This document shows, piece after piece, positions 1 through 9,216 of a stretch of DNA of 64,000 bases. Source of the stretch: Neurospora crassa OR74A. Its lineage: Eukaryota > Ascomycota > Sordariomycetes > Sordariales > Sordariaceae. The DNA lies in the NCBI RefSeq assembly GCF_000182925.2, contig NC_026501.1, positions 4,133,917 through 4,197,916 of the forward strand, written 5' to 3'. Made by a program: the position numbers and the translations under genes. The notes under the pieces are model-generated. The model searched no databases. It was not told the origin of the DNA and saw nothing but the letters and a program-made list of their open reading frames with translations. The first letter of the stretch is position 1. Each line of letters begins with the position of its first letter.

Positions 1-510
1 CGGCGGACCGCAGGCGAACATCTCCCCGAAACGCCGGGCCAGACCATGGCCGAGGACGGTGATGCGCGTCTCCGGTTCTACTGCCACTTGGACTGGCACG
101 AACTGTTCGCGCCGCGGTGCAAGCACTGCACGACGCCCATTATGGGCGAGCACGTGGTGGCGCTGGGCCACCACTGGCACTTTGGCCACTTCTTCTGCGC
201 CGAGTGCGGGGACCCATTTGAGCGCGGCATGACGCATATCGAAAAGGACGGTTATGCGTGGTGCGTGTCGTGCCAGACAAAGCGCACCGAGCGCAGGGCG
301 CCCAAATGTCGCAAGTGCCGGAAGGCCGTCATCGGGCAGTACATTCGGGCGCTTGGCGGCGAGTGGCACGATGAGTGTTTCCGCTGTGCCGACTGCGGCG
401 GCGGGTTCGATGATGGACAGATATTCCCTAGGGAAGGGAGGGCCGGCACGGTGCCGGGTGAGATGGTTGTTCTTTGTACTGGATGCATGGAGAGGGAGTT
501 AAAAGCATAG
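1..510 (+). CDS. Paxillin-like LIM-domain protein, C-terminal part (5' truncated)
   Basis: The reading frame is open from base 1, so the gene starts upstream of the window; the visible 169 codons end at a TAA-independent stop TAG at 508-510. The first ATG at 46 is internal. Seen: the tail of one LIM domain (FYCHLDWHELF), then two complete LIM zinc-binding modules, the first beginning CKHC and the second CRKC, with the usual spaced Cys/His pairs (HFFCAEC, CVSC, CFRCADC, CTGC). The order and spacing fit the C-terminal LIM array of fungal paxillin-like proteins (Pxl1 family), which act at cell-division and polarity sites through protein-protein contacts. The last LIM has a short insertion (about 10 residues, GRAGTVPGEM) between its zinc ligands. 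Function is inferred from family; other LIM proteins cannot be fully excluded because the N-terminus is missing. Confidence 0.85.
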   Translation, partial: RRTAGEHLPETPGQTMAEDGDARLRFYCHLDWHELFAPRCKHCTTPIMGEHVVALGHHWHFGHFFCAECGDPFERGMTHIEKDGYAWCVSCQTKRTERRAPKCRKCRKAVIGQYIRALGGEWHDECFRCADCGGGFDDGQIFPREGRAGTVPGEMVVLCTGCMERELKA

Positions 511-1645
511 GCATACGGAAGTGGATGGGTTCTTCCACTTTTCCCAATGACGGACACAAAGAAGAGTCCAGGACAGAGTATAGGGATATAGGGGCAAAGG
601 TCAAAGCATTGTAAGGGTGTTTTTTTTTTTCTTCCTTTTTTTTTTCTTCTGCATAGCATTGGAATCAGGATGTTCAAGTTGCTCTACATTTTCTTTTACT
701 CAATAGTGTTTAGGGGTTCATATGTACGAGTATCGAGATACAAACAATATTATAATAATAACACATCAACACACGAAACTAGGATGTCATGGTGTGGTTA
801 TTCGGGGTTGCCTTGGACTTGTCAGCGTAGCCTACCTGATAGGCATTATGGACGTCATGGTTAAATCAGCCTTGGAAGATAAGCAAGGAGTTGACGATAT
901 CCCACAGCGCTCGGGAACGACGATCGAAGCTGGGCAAATTGGAGATGATGGTAGAGGAGAGTAAAGGCTCTGTCTACGAATATGTCACTGCAACGGGTTC
1001 ACTGGCTGAGCGGGGACAGATACAACAATGTGAGTCCTTGAATTCCTAGGATAATAAACACTCGACAGCGCTCGAGAATGTGCATGGCATCATAAACGAG
1101 CACTCGCAGTATTGTTACAACATCTGGGACTGGAAAAAAGGGGGGAAGAAAGGGGGCAGAAGGCCATTTGGAAAGATGCCGTGTTTACGCTTCAAACAGA
1201 AGATAAGATGCCGGCAAAGCCAGTTGGCGTCCCGTCAAAGTATGGTATAAATAGAATCAAATCAATGTTCCTCGATACCCCTCCGCCCTATGACCCCAAT
1301 GATAGCACCCTCCGAACTCCGGTTCTCCTAGGCATCACCTATGCGGCGAATAGGAACAAAAGTAGAAAAAGTGCGTGCGTCCAGTGACAATGGCAAAAGC
1401 TGTGATGTTCTCCGTAACCCCGTGTCCAATCCTGCTGTCACATTCCGAAACTCCCACCCAGTCCCTGTCCTGTTATAGAATCGGATACCACTCGCGAGCT
1501 ATCTTCTGGTGATCAAGTCGCCGGTTGTCGTTCCGCTTGCTACTATGCATATGGCCGGTTGTAATTTTGTCTTTTTTGTATTTTTTTTTGTTGCCTTTTT
1601 CTTTCTCCCATCTCCTTGTAGTTGTAGTATAGGATCGCCTTTTAT
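511..1645. other. Intergenic, no gene recognised
   Basis: This 1.1-kb stretch lies between the 3' ends of the LIM gene and the SUMO gene, which converge. It holds poly-pyrimidine runs (around 620-650 and 1570-1610) and short open frames with no family resemblance or convincing splice signals. I see only 3' flanking sequence here. Confidence 0.5.
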
Positions 1646-2077
1646 CTACCAGCCGCCGACCTGCTCTTGGTGAACTTCCAGGCAATCACCGTCCTGCATC
1701 TCGAGCTATATTATGGTAGCAATGGACCTGGTTAGCAAACATATTTCTGGCGTGCTCGGGTGCTTCGTCTACCATGGTGTTCCCGGGCTAGCAGCAACAT
1801 CAACACAGATGTTAGGTGCATGCCAGACTTCACTTACAGTGTCCGGGGTGTCCGTGGGCTGTACGCGCTGACCCTCGAAGAGGAACCTAACCGAAGCCAG
1901 CGTCTTGCCCTGACGCTCGCAGAACGCCGTCATGAGCTTCTCGAGCTTGGTGCTGCGCTTGATCTTGAAAAAGACCTCGTTGTTGTTATCCGTCACCTTG
2001 ATATTAAGGTGCTCGACGGCGGGGGCGGCGGCATCGGAGCCAGCGTTTCCACTTCCGTTCTCAGCGTTGTCCGCCAT
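1646..2077 (-). CDS. SMT3: SUMO (ubiquitin-like modifier), two exons
   Basis: Model: complement(join(1646..1705,1838..2077)), 99 aa. Exon 1 gives the acidic/flexible N-terminus and the beta-grasp start (EHLNIKVTDNNNEVFFKIK, then RSTKLEKLMTAFCERQGK and RFLFEGQRVQPTDTPDT). The 132-bp intron has a GTAAGT donor and TATAG acceptor, and exon 2 completes the fold (LEMQDGDCLEVHQEQ) and ends VGGW. The di-glycine that is conjugated to lysines after processing is therefore present, with a single-residue tail (Trp) to be removed by a Ulp-type protease. SUMO is attached to nuclear and septin/chromatin substrates through E1 (Aos1/Uba2), Ubc9 and SIZ ligases. Length and motifs match fungal SUMO closely. Exon 2 is too short to be seen as an ORF by itself and was found by reading on from the donor. 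Confidence 0.95.
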
Positions 2078-3287
2078 GTTGATGACTTGGGAGTTGGAGA
2101 TGCTAGGCAGAAGTCTAGTCGCAAAGAAATTTCGTCAATGAAAACTGGAAGGGCCGAGTTTGAAGTGTCGATGTTCGGAAATGCTAGAGTTCCAGGCTGC
2201 GATGGAAGTCAGAAATTGCGCGCGTGTCAACGCGCCGGAGAGTCTCGTCCTGCCTGTGTTGTCGCACAACGAGATGGAGCAGAAATTGGTGGAGGAACAG
2301 CAAAATTCGAGAGGAGAAGCGGATTGTCTTACTGCAGTAGATAGGCGTATTGAAAGACGCTGTGGCAGACTTCTGGTCTTGGGAAGCGTCGAGTCAAGTA
2401 GGTCCGTGAGAATTTAGAGAAGTGGAAGGCGAGGTGCACCGGGTCAAGTCGTGCTTTTGAGGTGGAAGCGTGGTTGCGGCGAATGCAGTAAACGACGGCT
2501 GGAGGGCGGTTTGTAAGACTGCAGCAGACGCAAAGTTCAGGTGGGGCCAGCCTTGAAACACCAATATTTGTACGAAACCTTGATGCCTCCTCTCAACCTG
2601 GCCAACTTTTGTGGTAAGTTGCGCTCCTTAAGGCTCTACTGAAATGCGACACATGCGTATAATACCCGTACCTGGTCCAAAAGGTGAACATGAGACGAAA
2701 GGGCCGAGGAAGGCCAATTCGTGAAGGTGTTCATACACCGAATTGCAAGCCCACAGAACTAGGTGCCCAAGTATTTCACTGTCCGCCACTTGGCACTACT
2801 TCTAGGTCAACCATTCGAATACCAATCTTTCGCTCATCTTTGCAGACCACCCGACCTTGCGTCGCACAAGCCCTATAGTAATGAACAGTTCCTTGTAGTC
2901 CTAGTCCGCGGTTAACTGCCTGTTCCAGCGTTAGGTTGTAGTGAGGCTGGTAGAAGAATGGTACAGATAGGTTGACGCAGTGGTGGTCACCGATAAGTGT
3001 TTTCGATCCGGAGAGTTCCTGACATCATCCACCCGTTTTCCTTTACTGATAGGCGCGGCAACTGGACTGGAGAATGGGGTACCGAAGCACCGGGATTGTT
3101 TAGGTTGTGGGGATTCCAAACTTGCAGGAGGGAGATCCTCGAGCGTAGAGTCCCACTCGAAGCTCTGGCTTTTACCTTCCATTTAATGAACACCTGAGCA
3201 AAGGGTACGTCTAACTGCCAGTTCTTGACTTCTTCGCGATCCAGCTTCCAACCAGACGGAGTTCTCGACCGTTCAAATTTCGATACC
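2078..3287. other. Intergenic / promoter region between SUMO and CMC4
   Basis: SUMO (leftward) and CMC4 (rightward) are divergently transcribed, so this 1.2-kb region contains both promoters. Open frames on both strands here (for example 2987-3475 minus, antisense to CMC4) have no recognisable domain. I identified no specific regulatory site. Confidence 0.4.
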
Positions 3288-3769
3288 ATGGTGGGTTTAG
3301 GCGCAGTACCAGCTTCAGGTCTCCCCTTACAGAATGTCTCGGCTCTCCCCTGAGGCACTGCTGACCGTTCATGTTGCTTTGTTAGACATTGCAAGACGAC
3401 CTCGCAGCCAGTCCGCCATGCCATCCACGCGCGGTTTGTTCCATGTTTCCCTTGTTCTTTTGTTACGGCTTGCACGCGTGGTGTGCTGACATGCGGTTCT
3501 TTCGTGCCTGCAGTGCGCGATACAAAGTGAGGATGACCAGCTTGACTCCTGTGTCGTTCAGAACTCGCAGTTTGCTGACCTCACTTCACGCCGCAGATTG
3601 CCTGACCAGAAACGGATTTGATGAGAGCAAATGCCAGAAACAGATAGACGCACTCTACGAGTGTTGCAACGCGTTTTACGAAAAGAACAGCGAAAGCGCG
3701 TCAACAGTTAGCTGCCCCAAAGCGAGCCTGCTACGGCTCAAGATGGAACAGAGAAAGAAGGCTACATGA
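3288..3769 (+). CDS. CMC4: Cmc4-type twin CX9C mitochondrial protein, four exons incl. 13-nt micro-exon
   Basis: Core model: exon 3386..3433, micro-exon 3514..3526, exon 3597..3769, plus a short first exon starting at ATG 3288 (either just the ATG before a GTGGGT donor, or 3288..3305). Each intron is 70-95 bp and has a CTGAC branch point about 20 nt before its AG. The assembled protein (about 78-83 aa) reads PPCHPRACAIQNC, then LTRNGFDESKC and QKQIDALYECC; this yields two exact CX9C spacings (C-HPRACAIQN-C and C-QKQIDALYE-C). The C-terminus (SLLRLKMEQRKKAT) fits fungal Cmc4. Such proteins are small, imported into the mitochondrial intermembrane space and oxidised by Mia40/Erv1; yeast Cmc4 is of uncertain molecular role. 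The micro-exon is inferred from frame and motif, not from transcript data; the start exon is the weakest part. Confidence 0.82.
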
Positions 3770-4828
3770 AGGAAAACAAGAGGAGTCGAAATGTATCACT
3801 TGTCCAGATATGTCCACCTAAACGCCCGTGAAGGTGTTAGGTAACTTAAACGGAAAGTGCGGTATTCCTCTGGGCGATCCTTGAGCACGCGAGAGACCTC
3901 ATGGGCCTGAACAAGAAATGATGGTCTTGTTCCGAGACTCTAATAGGAATGCCGTGGACATTGTAAGGAAAAAAAAAAGAAGAAGAAGAAAATACCAAAG
4001 AAGTTTTTGGGGTCCGTCGCTTTTTGTATCAATTTCTCACACAGGTGGAGGGGCTTGAAATTCGGGTGGGGTTCATAGGTCTTCGCCCAGGGACCCATAT
4101 TCTGCCGGCCGCAGATCCCAGTCCGGCTTTTTGAGCCGCATGGAACGCGTCGTGCGGACGGCAAGCGAGTTGCTAGCGGCAGCTGGAGCTTCGACGTGTG
4201 ATTGGAAATTCGTCAATGTGAATTATTACAACATGGATTACCTTTCCATACTTGGGCGTGTGTAGAACTACACTTGGACCTTTTCGCTACACAACACGAA
4301 AGCTACCTTGTGCTCCCACTACGCCTTGTAGACACAACTCCAACATTGATCTCGATCTCAGTCCCCGAGAGTGGGACGTCATCTTGCCCAGCAACCGGTC
4401 TGTCTTTCTGGAAGGAGCTTTCAACGAACAAGTGGACAAAGCACAGCATGGAATGCGATTGAAAGACAGAAGCGTCTGCCGTGCCCTACCAAGAACCCGC
4501 GACGCGCCTACCAAACAGTCATCACAACATCACGCCAATCGATCTACCCCCATTTGAACCTCGCGTATACGGTAACGACCAAGGGCGAACATGGCACCCA
4601 CAGTTGTGAGCAACATCAATCCTCCGATACGCCGACGCCGCACGGCAGTGTTCATTTCTTCTAATACGCAGTTGCGGCAGGACCCTTCTGTTACCTCAGA
4701 CGCGAGCTTTTCATTTGCCTCGAAAAGCGAAAGCCCAGATCTAGGTTCGATTATCGTGGAGCTTCGAATGCCCTAACAACAGCTAGCTGCTAACACTACA
4801 TGCGCATCCAGGACTTATACCTCCCCCC
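3770..4828. other. Intergenic region upstream of NUP84, no gene recognised
   Basis: About 1.06 kb between the CMC4 stop and the NUP84 start, both on the + strand. Short overlapping open frames occur at 4200-4780 in several frames, none with a recognisable domain. It includes an A/G-rich run near 3968-3990. It should hold the CMC4 3' end and the NUP84 promoter. Confidence 0.4.
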
Positions 4829-7736
4829 ATGGCCCAACAGCCGTCATCATACCGGCAAACCGTCATCCGAGCCGGCGATGAAGTCGAGTTTTTTTCGGGA
4901 GAGCTAGACCGCCACCTCACCGACCTCAATGGAACCACAGAAGAGAAGCGCGCCCAGGTCTTCCAGCTTATCGACTCTTACCATGCATACTCGAGGAAAA
5001 GGGCGGATCGACTCCGCGAGCGTCAGCCACGCAAACTCACCCTTCGCGAAAATGAGATGGACATCGACGATAATGAAATTGATGACCTCGCCGTAAACTT
5101 TGACGAAGAATATCGGAAGGCAGAAGAGGAGGCGCAAACTTGGGATCTTCTTCGGCGCATGCTGCCCCTGGAATATGGCCAGGACGAAACATCTCAGTTG
5201 AAACAACACACAAAACCATCCTTACAGTCACGCAACCAATGGTGGAACGATTTCATGCTGTCTGACTCTTTGGCAAGGGAACAAAAGGTCGTGCTAGAGT
5301 GGCTTCAGAGCAGTGCAAGCCAGGGACCGCCAGTAGACGACGTTGTGAGCCACCTTCAGGAAAGCGCAGAGAGGGGTGACATTCTTGCCCATGGCTGGCT
5401 TCATACTCGCACCAAGATCAAGCTGCAGAAGAGCGTGAACGGGTACCAAGGATCCCTTGACCCAAGGGCATCTGGCTTTGCCGAATCACATCTCAGCTCC
5501 AACACGCTTGTCACCCAGCTCGATCCCGATGCTATCACACGGCAGGCTCGTAAATTGGAAACCCAGGACGACTTTTTCGAGCGCGCCATTTGGTTGGGCT
5601 GCTTTGAGATGCTACGTCGTGGCTTTTCAATGGCTGAGATTCGAGATTGGTGCTCCATGAGGACGGAGCTATGGAGAGCTGCGTCTCTTACGCCCCTACC
5701 GCTTGCGAACCCAGAAGATGAGGACCAGCCGGACTTTGACCCGCGTTCGCTCGTTCTATGGAGGCGGATGTGCTTCTCTACCGCTCGGGATGGCGGAACC
5801 AGTGACTACGACCGGGCGGTCTATGGCCTGCTGGCCGGTGATATCGCGAGTGTAGAGAAGGTGTGCGAGACGTGGGATGACCTGCTATTTGCTCACTACA
5901 ACGCTCTACTTCGAACACGGTTCGACTCGTATCTGGTCAAGCACGGTGGAGATGAGGCCGCTAGGATCGCCCAACAGTTCCCTGCTTTCAACGCTGTTTT
6001 GCATCACGGGGATCCGCATTCAGTCGGCAAGAGGCTCGTCACCTTACTCGAGACAGATTTGAGGACGAGCAACGAAGCTACAAGGCCGTCCAAGGCACTA
6101 CAGGGTGCCATTATTGCGCATGAACTTGGCCGTTATTTGACTAATCAGGGACTCGTCCTGGCGAAGCACGCAAATCAACGATCGAAGTCCAACTTGATAC
6201 CTCCAGTTGATCTGCAAGTCCCAGATGACCTTACTCACCCTAAATACTTCAATCTGTCGGACCACAGCAGCCTTCGTGTGCTCAGTCACGTTCTCATCAT
6301 CTTCACTACTCTCAATAGGCTCAGCGAGACCCGTACCATTTCCGATGCCCATCAAGAGGCCATGGAGAACATTATCGCAGCCTATATCAGCTTCCTCCGC
6401 CTCGCCAATCTGGAGGAGATGATACCACTTTATTGCTCCAAGCTACATGGGCAGCGCGTATACGAGGCGCTCAGCCGAAATCTTATCCACATTCTCGACA
6501 ACGGTACACGGAGGGTGCAGATTTCCATTATGAATAGACTAGGCATCAGTGTCTCGGAGTTTGTCAAGAGGCAACCCGAGATTTTCCTCAGCGATGTTCA
6601 CGACCTTCTACAGCCCTGTGAGGCAAAGAGGAAGTTTAAGGTCCTGGAGGACGGCCCGGCGACACTGAAATACGGCCGCATAGTGAAGCCAGATTTCTTT
6701 GGTGACGACGAGGCAGAAGAATTCGATCAAGAAGAGGGACATATCCTCTGCTCTCTGGAATGGCTCATGCTGATCGATGATTTGTTCGTGGAAACATGCA
6801 CATATGTCATCAGGGCCTACAAGTATTTCTTAAGTGAGCATTCTTACAATATTACTATTCTCTGTCTTGCAGCAGCCTGCTAACTTTCTCAAGAACGCAC
6901 ACGCTTGCGCGCCGCCCGTGCTCTTTCTCAGAGGGTGCCAGGCCGGGAGATCATCCGGCGGAAGACCGGGATCCTGGTCGGGGGAGAGGGGGACGATGGT
7001 GGTGTTGAATGGTTTGCCGATTTCGCCGCGAGTGAGCTTCCAGAGGAGTTGCTTGCGTTGTACGCCGGTGACAAGGAGGCAGTGATCACACAAGTACGAA
7101 ACATGTGGGAGCTCGAGTGCCTTGTTAAGGCTTTGGACTCGATGGAGACTTTGTCCTCTTTGGCAGGTCTCGCCAGGGAGTGAGTAATTCCAGACACAAC
7201 GAGTCGACGTTCACGACTAACTGAATCGCATTAGGGACAGCACCAATTCCCGCGAACTGTGGCAGCATACGAACAAGGAAGTCCGCGCGGCCAAAGCATA
7301 CATGCAACCAGTCCTTAAGGGGTGGTTGCTGGAAACCATTCAGCGTAAGCTCACTAGCGTATTTCCCATCCTTGGGTGGAATTTCGTCTAACATGTGTTC
7401 GTATTAGCCGACCCCGACTTCCAAGCTCTTCGTGAGGCCTACATCCCAGAAACCGTTCTGGCCCTCGTTAGCTCTTTACATTTTGCCGGCGCTACCCTGT
7501 CGCGCGACTACTTCCTCGAGTGCATGGAGCTAGCTGCAGTTGTCGCTGAGAAAGCCTCAGCCGTATCTCAGGAATTCGTCAAATCTGGCAGGATAAAGGA
7601 GCTTGTGGAAGCATATGCCTCTTGTAGTAAAGCGCTCGCTATCTTCGCGAGCGAAAAGAAGGCCATCTCTAAGGAGACGAAGAAGATAAGGGAGCATGGT
7701 TGGTCTCGGGAGCTTTGGTCTGTCAAGCCACAATAG
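4829..7736 (+). CDS. NUP84: Nucleoporin Nup84/Nup107, four exons
   Basis: Model: join(4829..6833,6894..7179,7235..7344,7408..7736), 909 aa. Introns are 60, 55 and 63 bp, with donors GTGAGC, GTGAGT and GTAAGC; the first uses a GCTAAC branch point and AAG acceptor. All phases agree. The protein is almost wholly alpha-helical, as expected for the Nup84/Nup107 scaffold fold. Recognisable stretches include LAREQKVVLEWLQSSAS near residue 150, WRAASLTPLPLANPED, and the C-terminal LRAARALSQRVPGREIIRR followed by the LVKALDSMETL and KSGRIKELVEAY helices. Nup84 is a core member of the Y-shaped outer-ring complex of the nuclear pore, binding Nup133 via its C-terminus and Nup145C/Sec13 via its N-terminal half. 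The start ATG follows a short C-rich leader and no upstream in-frame ATG is better. Confidence 0.93.
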
Positions 7737-8068
7737 GGTGCCTTTGTGTTACGAAGAGTTTCGAGATGATCCAGTGCCCTTTGCTGGTGGAGCTAGCGAG
7801 TTGGACATGCCTGAGAGACACTTGAATAATTCGATGTACGAATCATGATGGATTAGAAAGGTCAAGTCTGGACTGCAGATGGAATAATAGGACAGAGGAA
7901 GCAGTGGATTCAAACATAGCATGTATGTGTCGTGGTGAGGAATACGCCTGCGAAGAACACACTGGGCATGACGACGGATCAATTTTTAAGATGCATTAGT
8001 TAAGCGACAGCCTTGGGACATACGAGCCGCGCTTTCAATGGGACGGACTTTTCCAGGTTTTCATGCAG
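7737..8068. other. Convergent 3' intergenic region
   Basis: NUP84 (+) and the cyanovirin-like gene (-) end toward each other across 332 bp. I see no gene or clear terminator signal beyond general AT-rich 3' sequence. Confidence 0.4.
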
Positions 8069-8835
8069 TCAAAAGGATGAGATTGACGACAGAGTGTGGT
8101 TTGAAGATGAAGGGGGGGGGGGGGGGGGGGGGGGACCATCCCATGACTTGTTTCCCATGTGGTTATAGCAACCCGCACATCCATCCACATTGTACAGGGT
8201 AGTGTCTAATGTGATATGGTTAGAAGCTAGACAAACACTTCAAGCAGATATACGTTACCGCGGGGCCTGAACTTACTCAGATCAAGCGTGGTGTTGTGTA
8301 GCACATGCGCCATGTCCGGGCATAGACAGTTCAGGAAGATTGTACGGTAGTTGTTGAGAATTCTGCAGTCACGGCAGGTTGTAGTGTAGTTTCCGCTGAA
8401 AGGGCAAGAGCGAGTCAGTTATCATCGTCTGGATGGAAAGCTGCGTACCTAATCAGATCACTGGATGGTGTCTTACGTATCATAACTCTCCAAGGTGCCA
8501 TTTCTGTTTCCCAAGCAAAAGTTCAGATCCAGCCTATGGTAAAATAAGCTATGAGCATCTTCGAAAACCACACACCACACATGCACCTTGATGACTTTGA
8601 CACGTCACAAGACTCACCAAGTATAGTTGTAGCCGAAAATGGCAACGTCGTCGTTCAGACAGTTGCACCCTAGCCAGTGACCCTCTCGTAAACTTGCGCC
8701 CGTAAAGATGCAATCTTTGGCATAACCTCCATTCGGTTGCTTTTGCGCAAAGACATAAAAGAAGCCTCTTGTAAGCAACGTGAGGGTGGTAATGCCGCGA
8801 ACGGCCGAGGAGGCGAGGTGTGTGATGCGAGCCAT
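8069..8835 (-). CDS. Secreted cyanovirin-N-like (CVNH) cysteine-rich protein, four exons
   Basis: Model: complement(join(8069..8205,8277..8395,8477..8533,8618..8835)), 176 aa. Donors are GTGAGT, GTAAGA and GTAAGT twice-type; acceptors ATAG, TTCAG and TTAG; every phase agrees. Residues 1-29 look like a signal peptide (hydrophobic GITTLTLLTRGFFYVFA before QKQPNGG). The mature part shows two tandem CVNH-like halves: WLGCNCLN with WLDLNFCLGNRNGTL, then TCRDCRILNN, FLNCLCPD, TTLDLNTTLYNVDGCAGC. CVNH folds are carbohydrate-binding lectins widespread in fungi; ligand and role are unknown here. Several NxT/S sites (NYT, NGT, NTT) suggest N-glycosylation. The last exon runs through a 23-C tract giving eight consecutive prolines, then a short Ser-rich tail; the end of the protein therefore depends on the tract length. 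Confidence 0.8.
8112..8134. repeat. 23-bp G homopolymer inside the last exon of the CVNH-like gene
   Basis: An uninterrupted run of 23 G on the + strand (C on the coding strand). At this length the reading frame continues to TGA at 8069-8071. One base fewer or more changes the tail and the stop position. Such a run is prone both to sequencing error and to real slippage. Confidence 0.95.
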
Positions 8836-9216
8836 GAGGGGTTACCGTTGGATGTTTCTGGGAACGGTAGTGGTCTGCGAAAATCGTATCATGTCTCTTG
8901 AAATGTGGAACTTTGATGCGGGAGTAGTAGATACCTACCTACTATACTCAACCAAAGGCGAGGAAGAGGGTCGCTTCACTATCGTCAGTCAGACCCTGAC
9001 AGGGCAGGTGCTTTCCGGATGTTGGAAAAAGTGCGCATCATCTGGCCCACGTCAGACAAGAGGTGATTCTGAGGAAGGTACAACCGGCTCAACAGTGAAT
9101 GGAACCTATTTCGCGGCGTGCTTGGACTTTGTGTCCACCAATGCTTGCCAACCACTGCAACTCAGAACAAACAGAGTGTTTCAGGGAACATCATCTTTCT
9201 ATCCCCTCAGCTCTTT
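8836..9216. other. Promoter region of the CVNH-like gene
   Basis: 381 bp between the start of the CVNH-like gene and the end of the glycosylase gene, both minus strand. A 157-codon open frame on the + strand (8780-9253) overlaps the CVNH start and lacks any family resemblance, so I treat it as chance. Confidence 0.4.

Noticed and set aside
2987-3475. 162-codon minus-strand frame
   Set aside because: Antisense to CMC4 exons and promoter; no recognisable protein.
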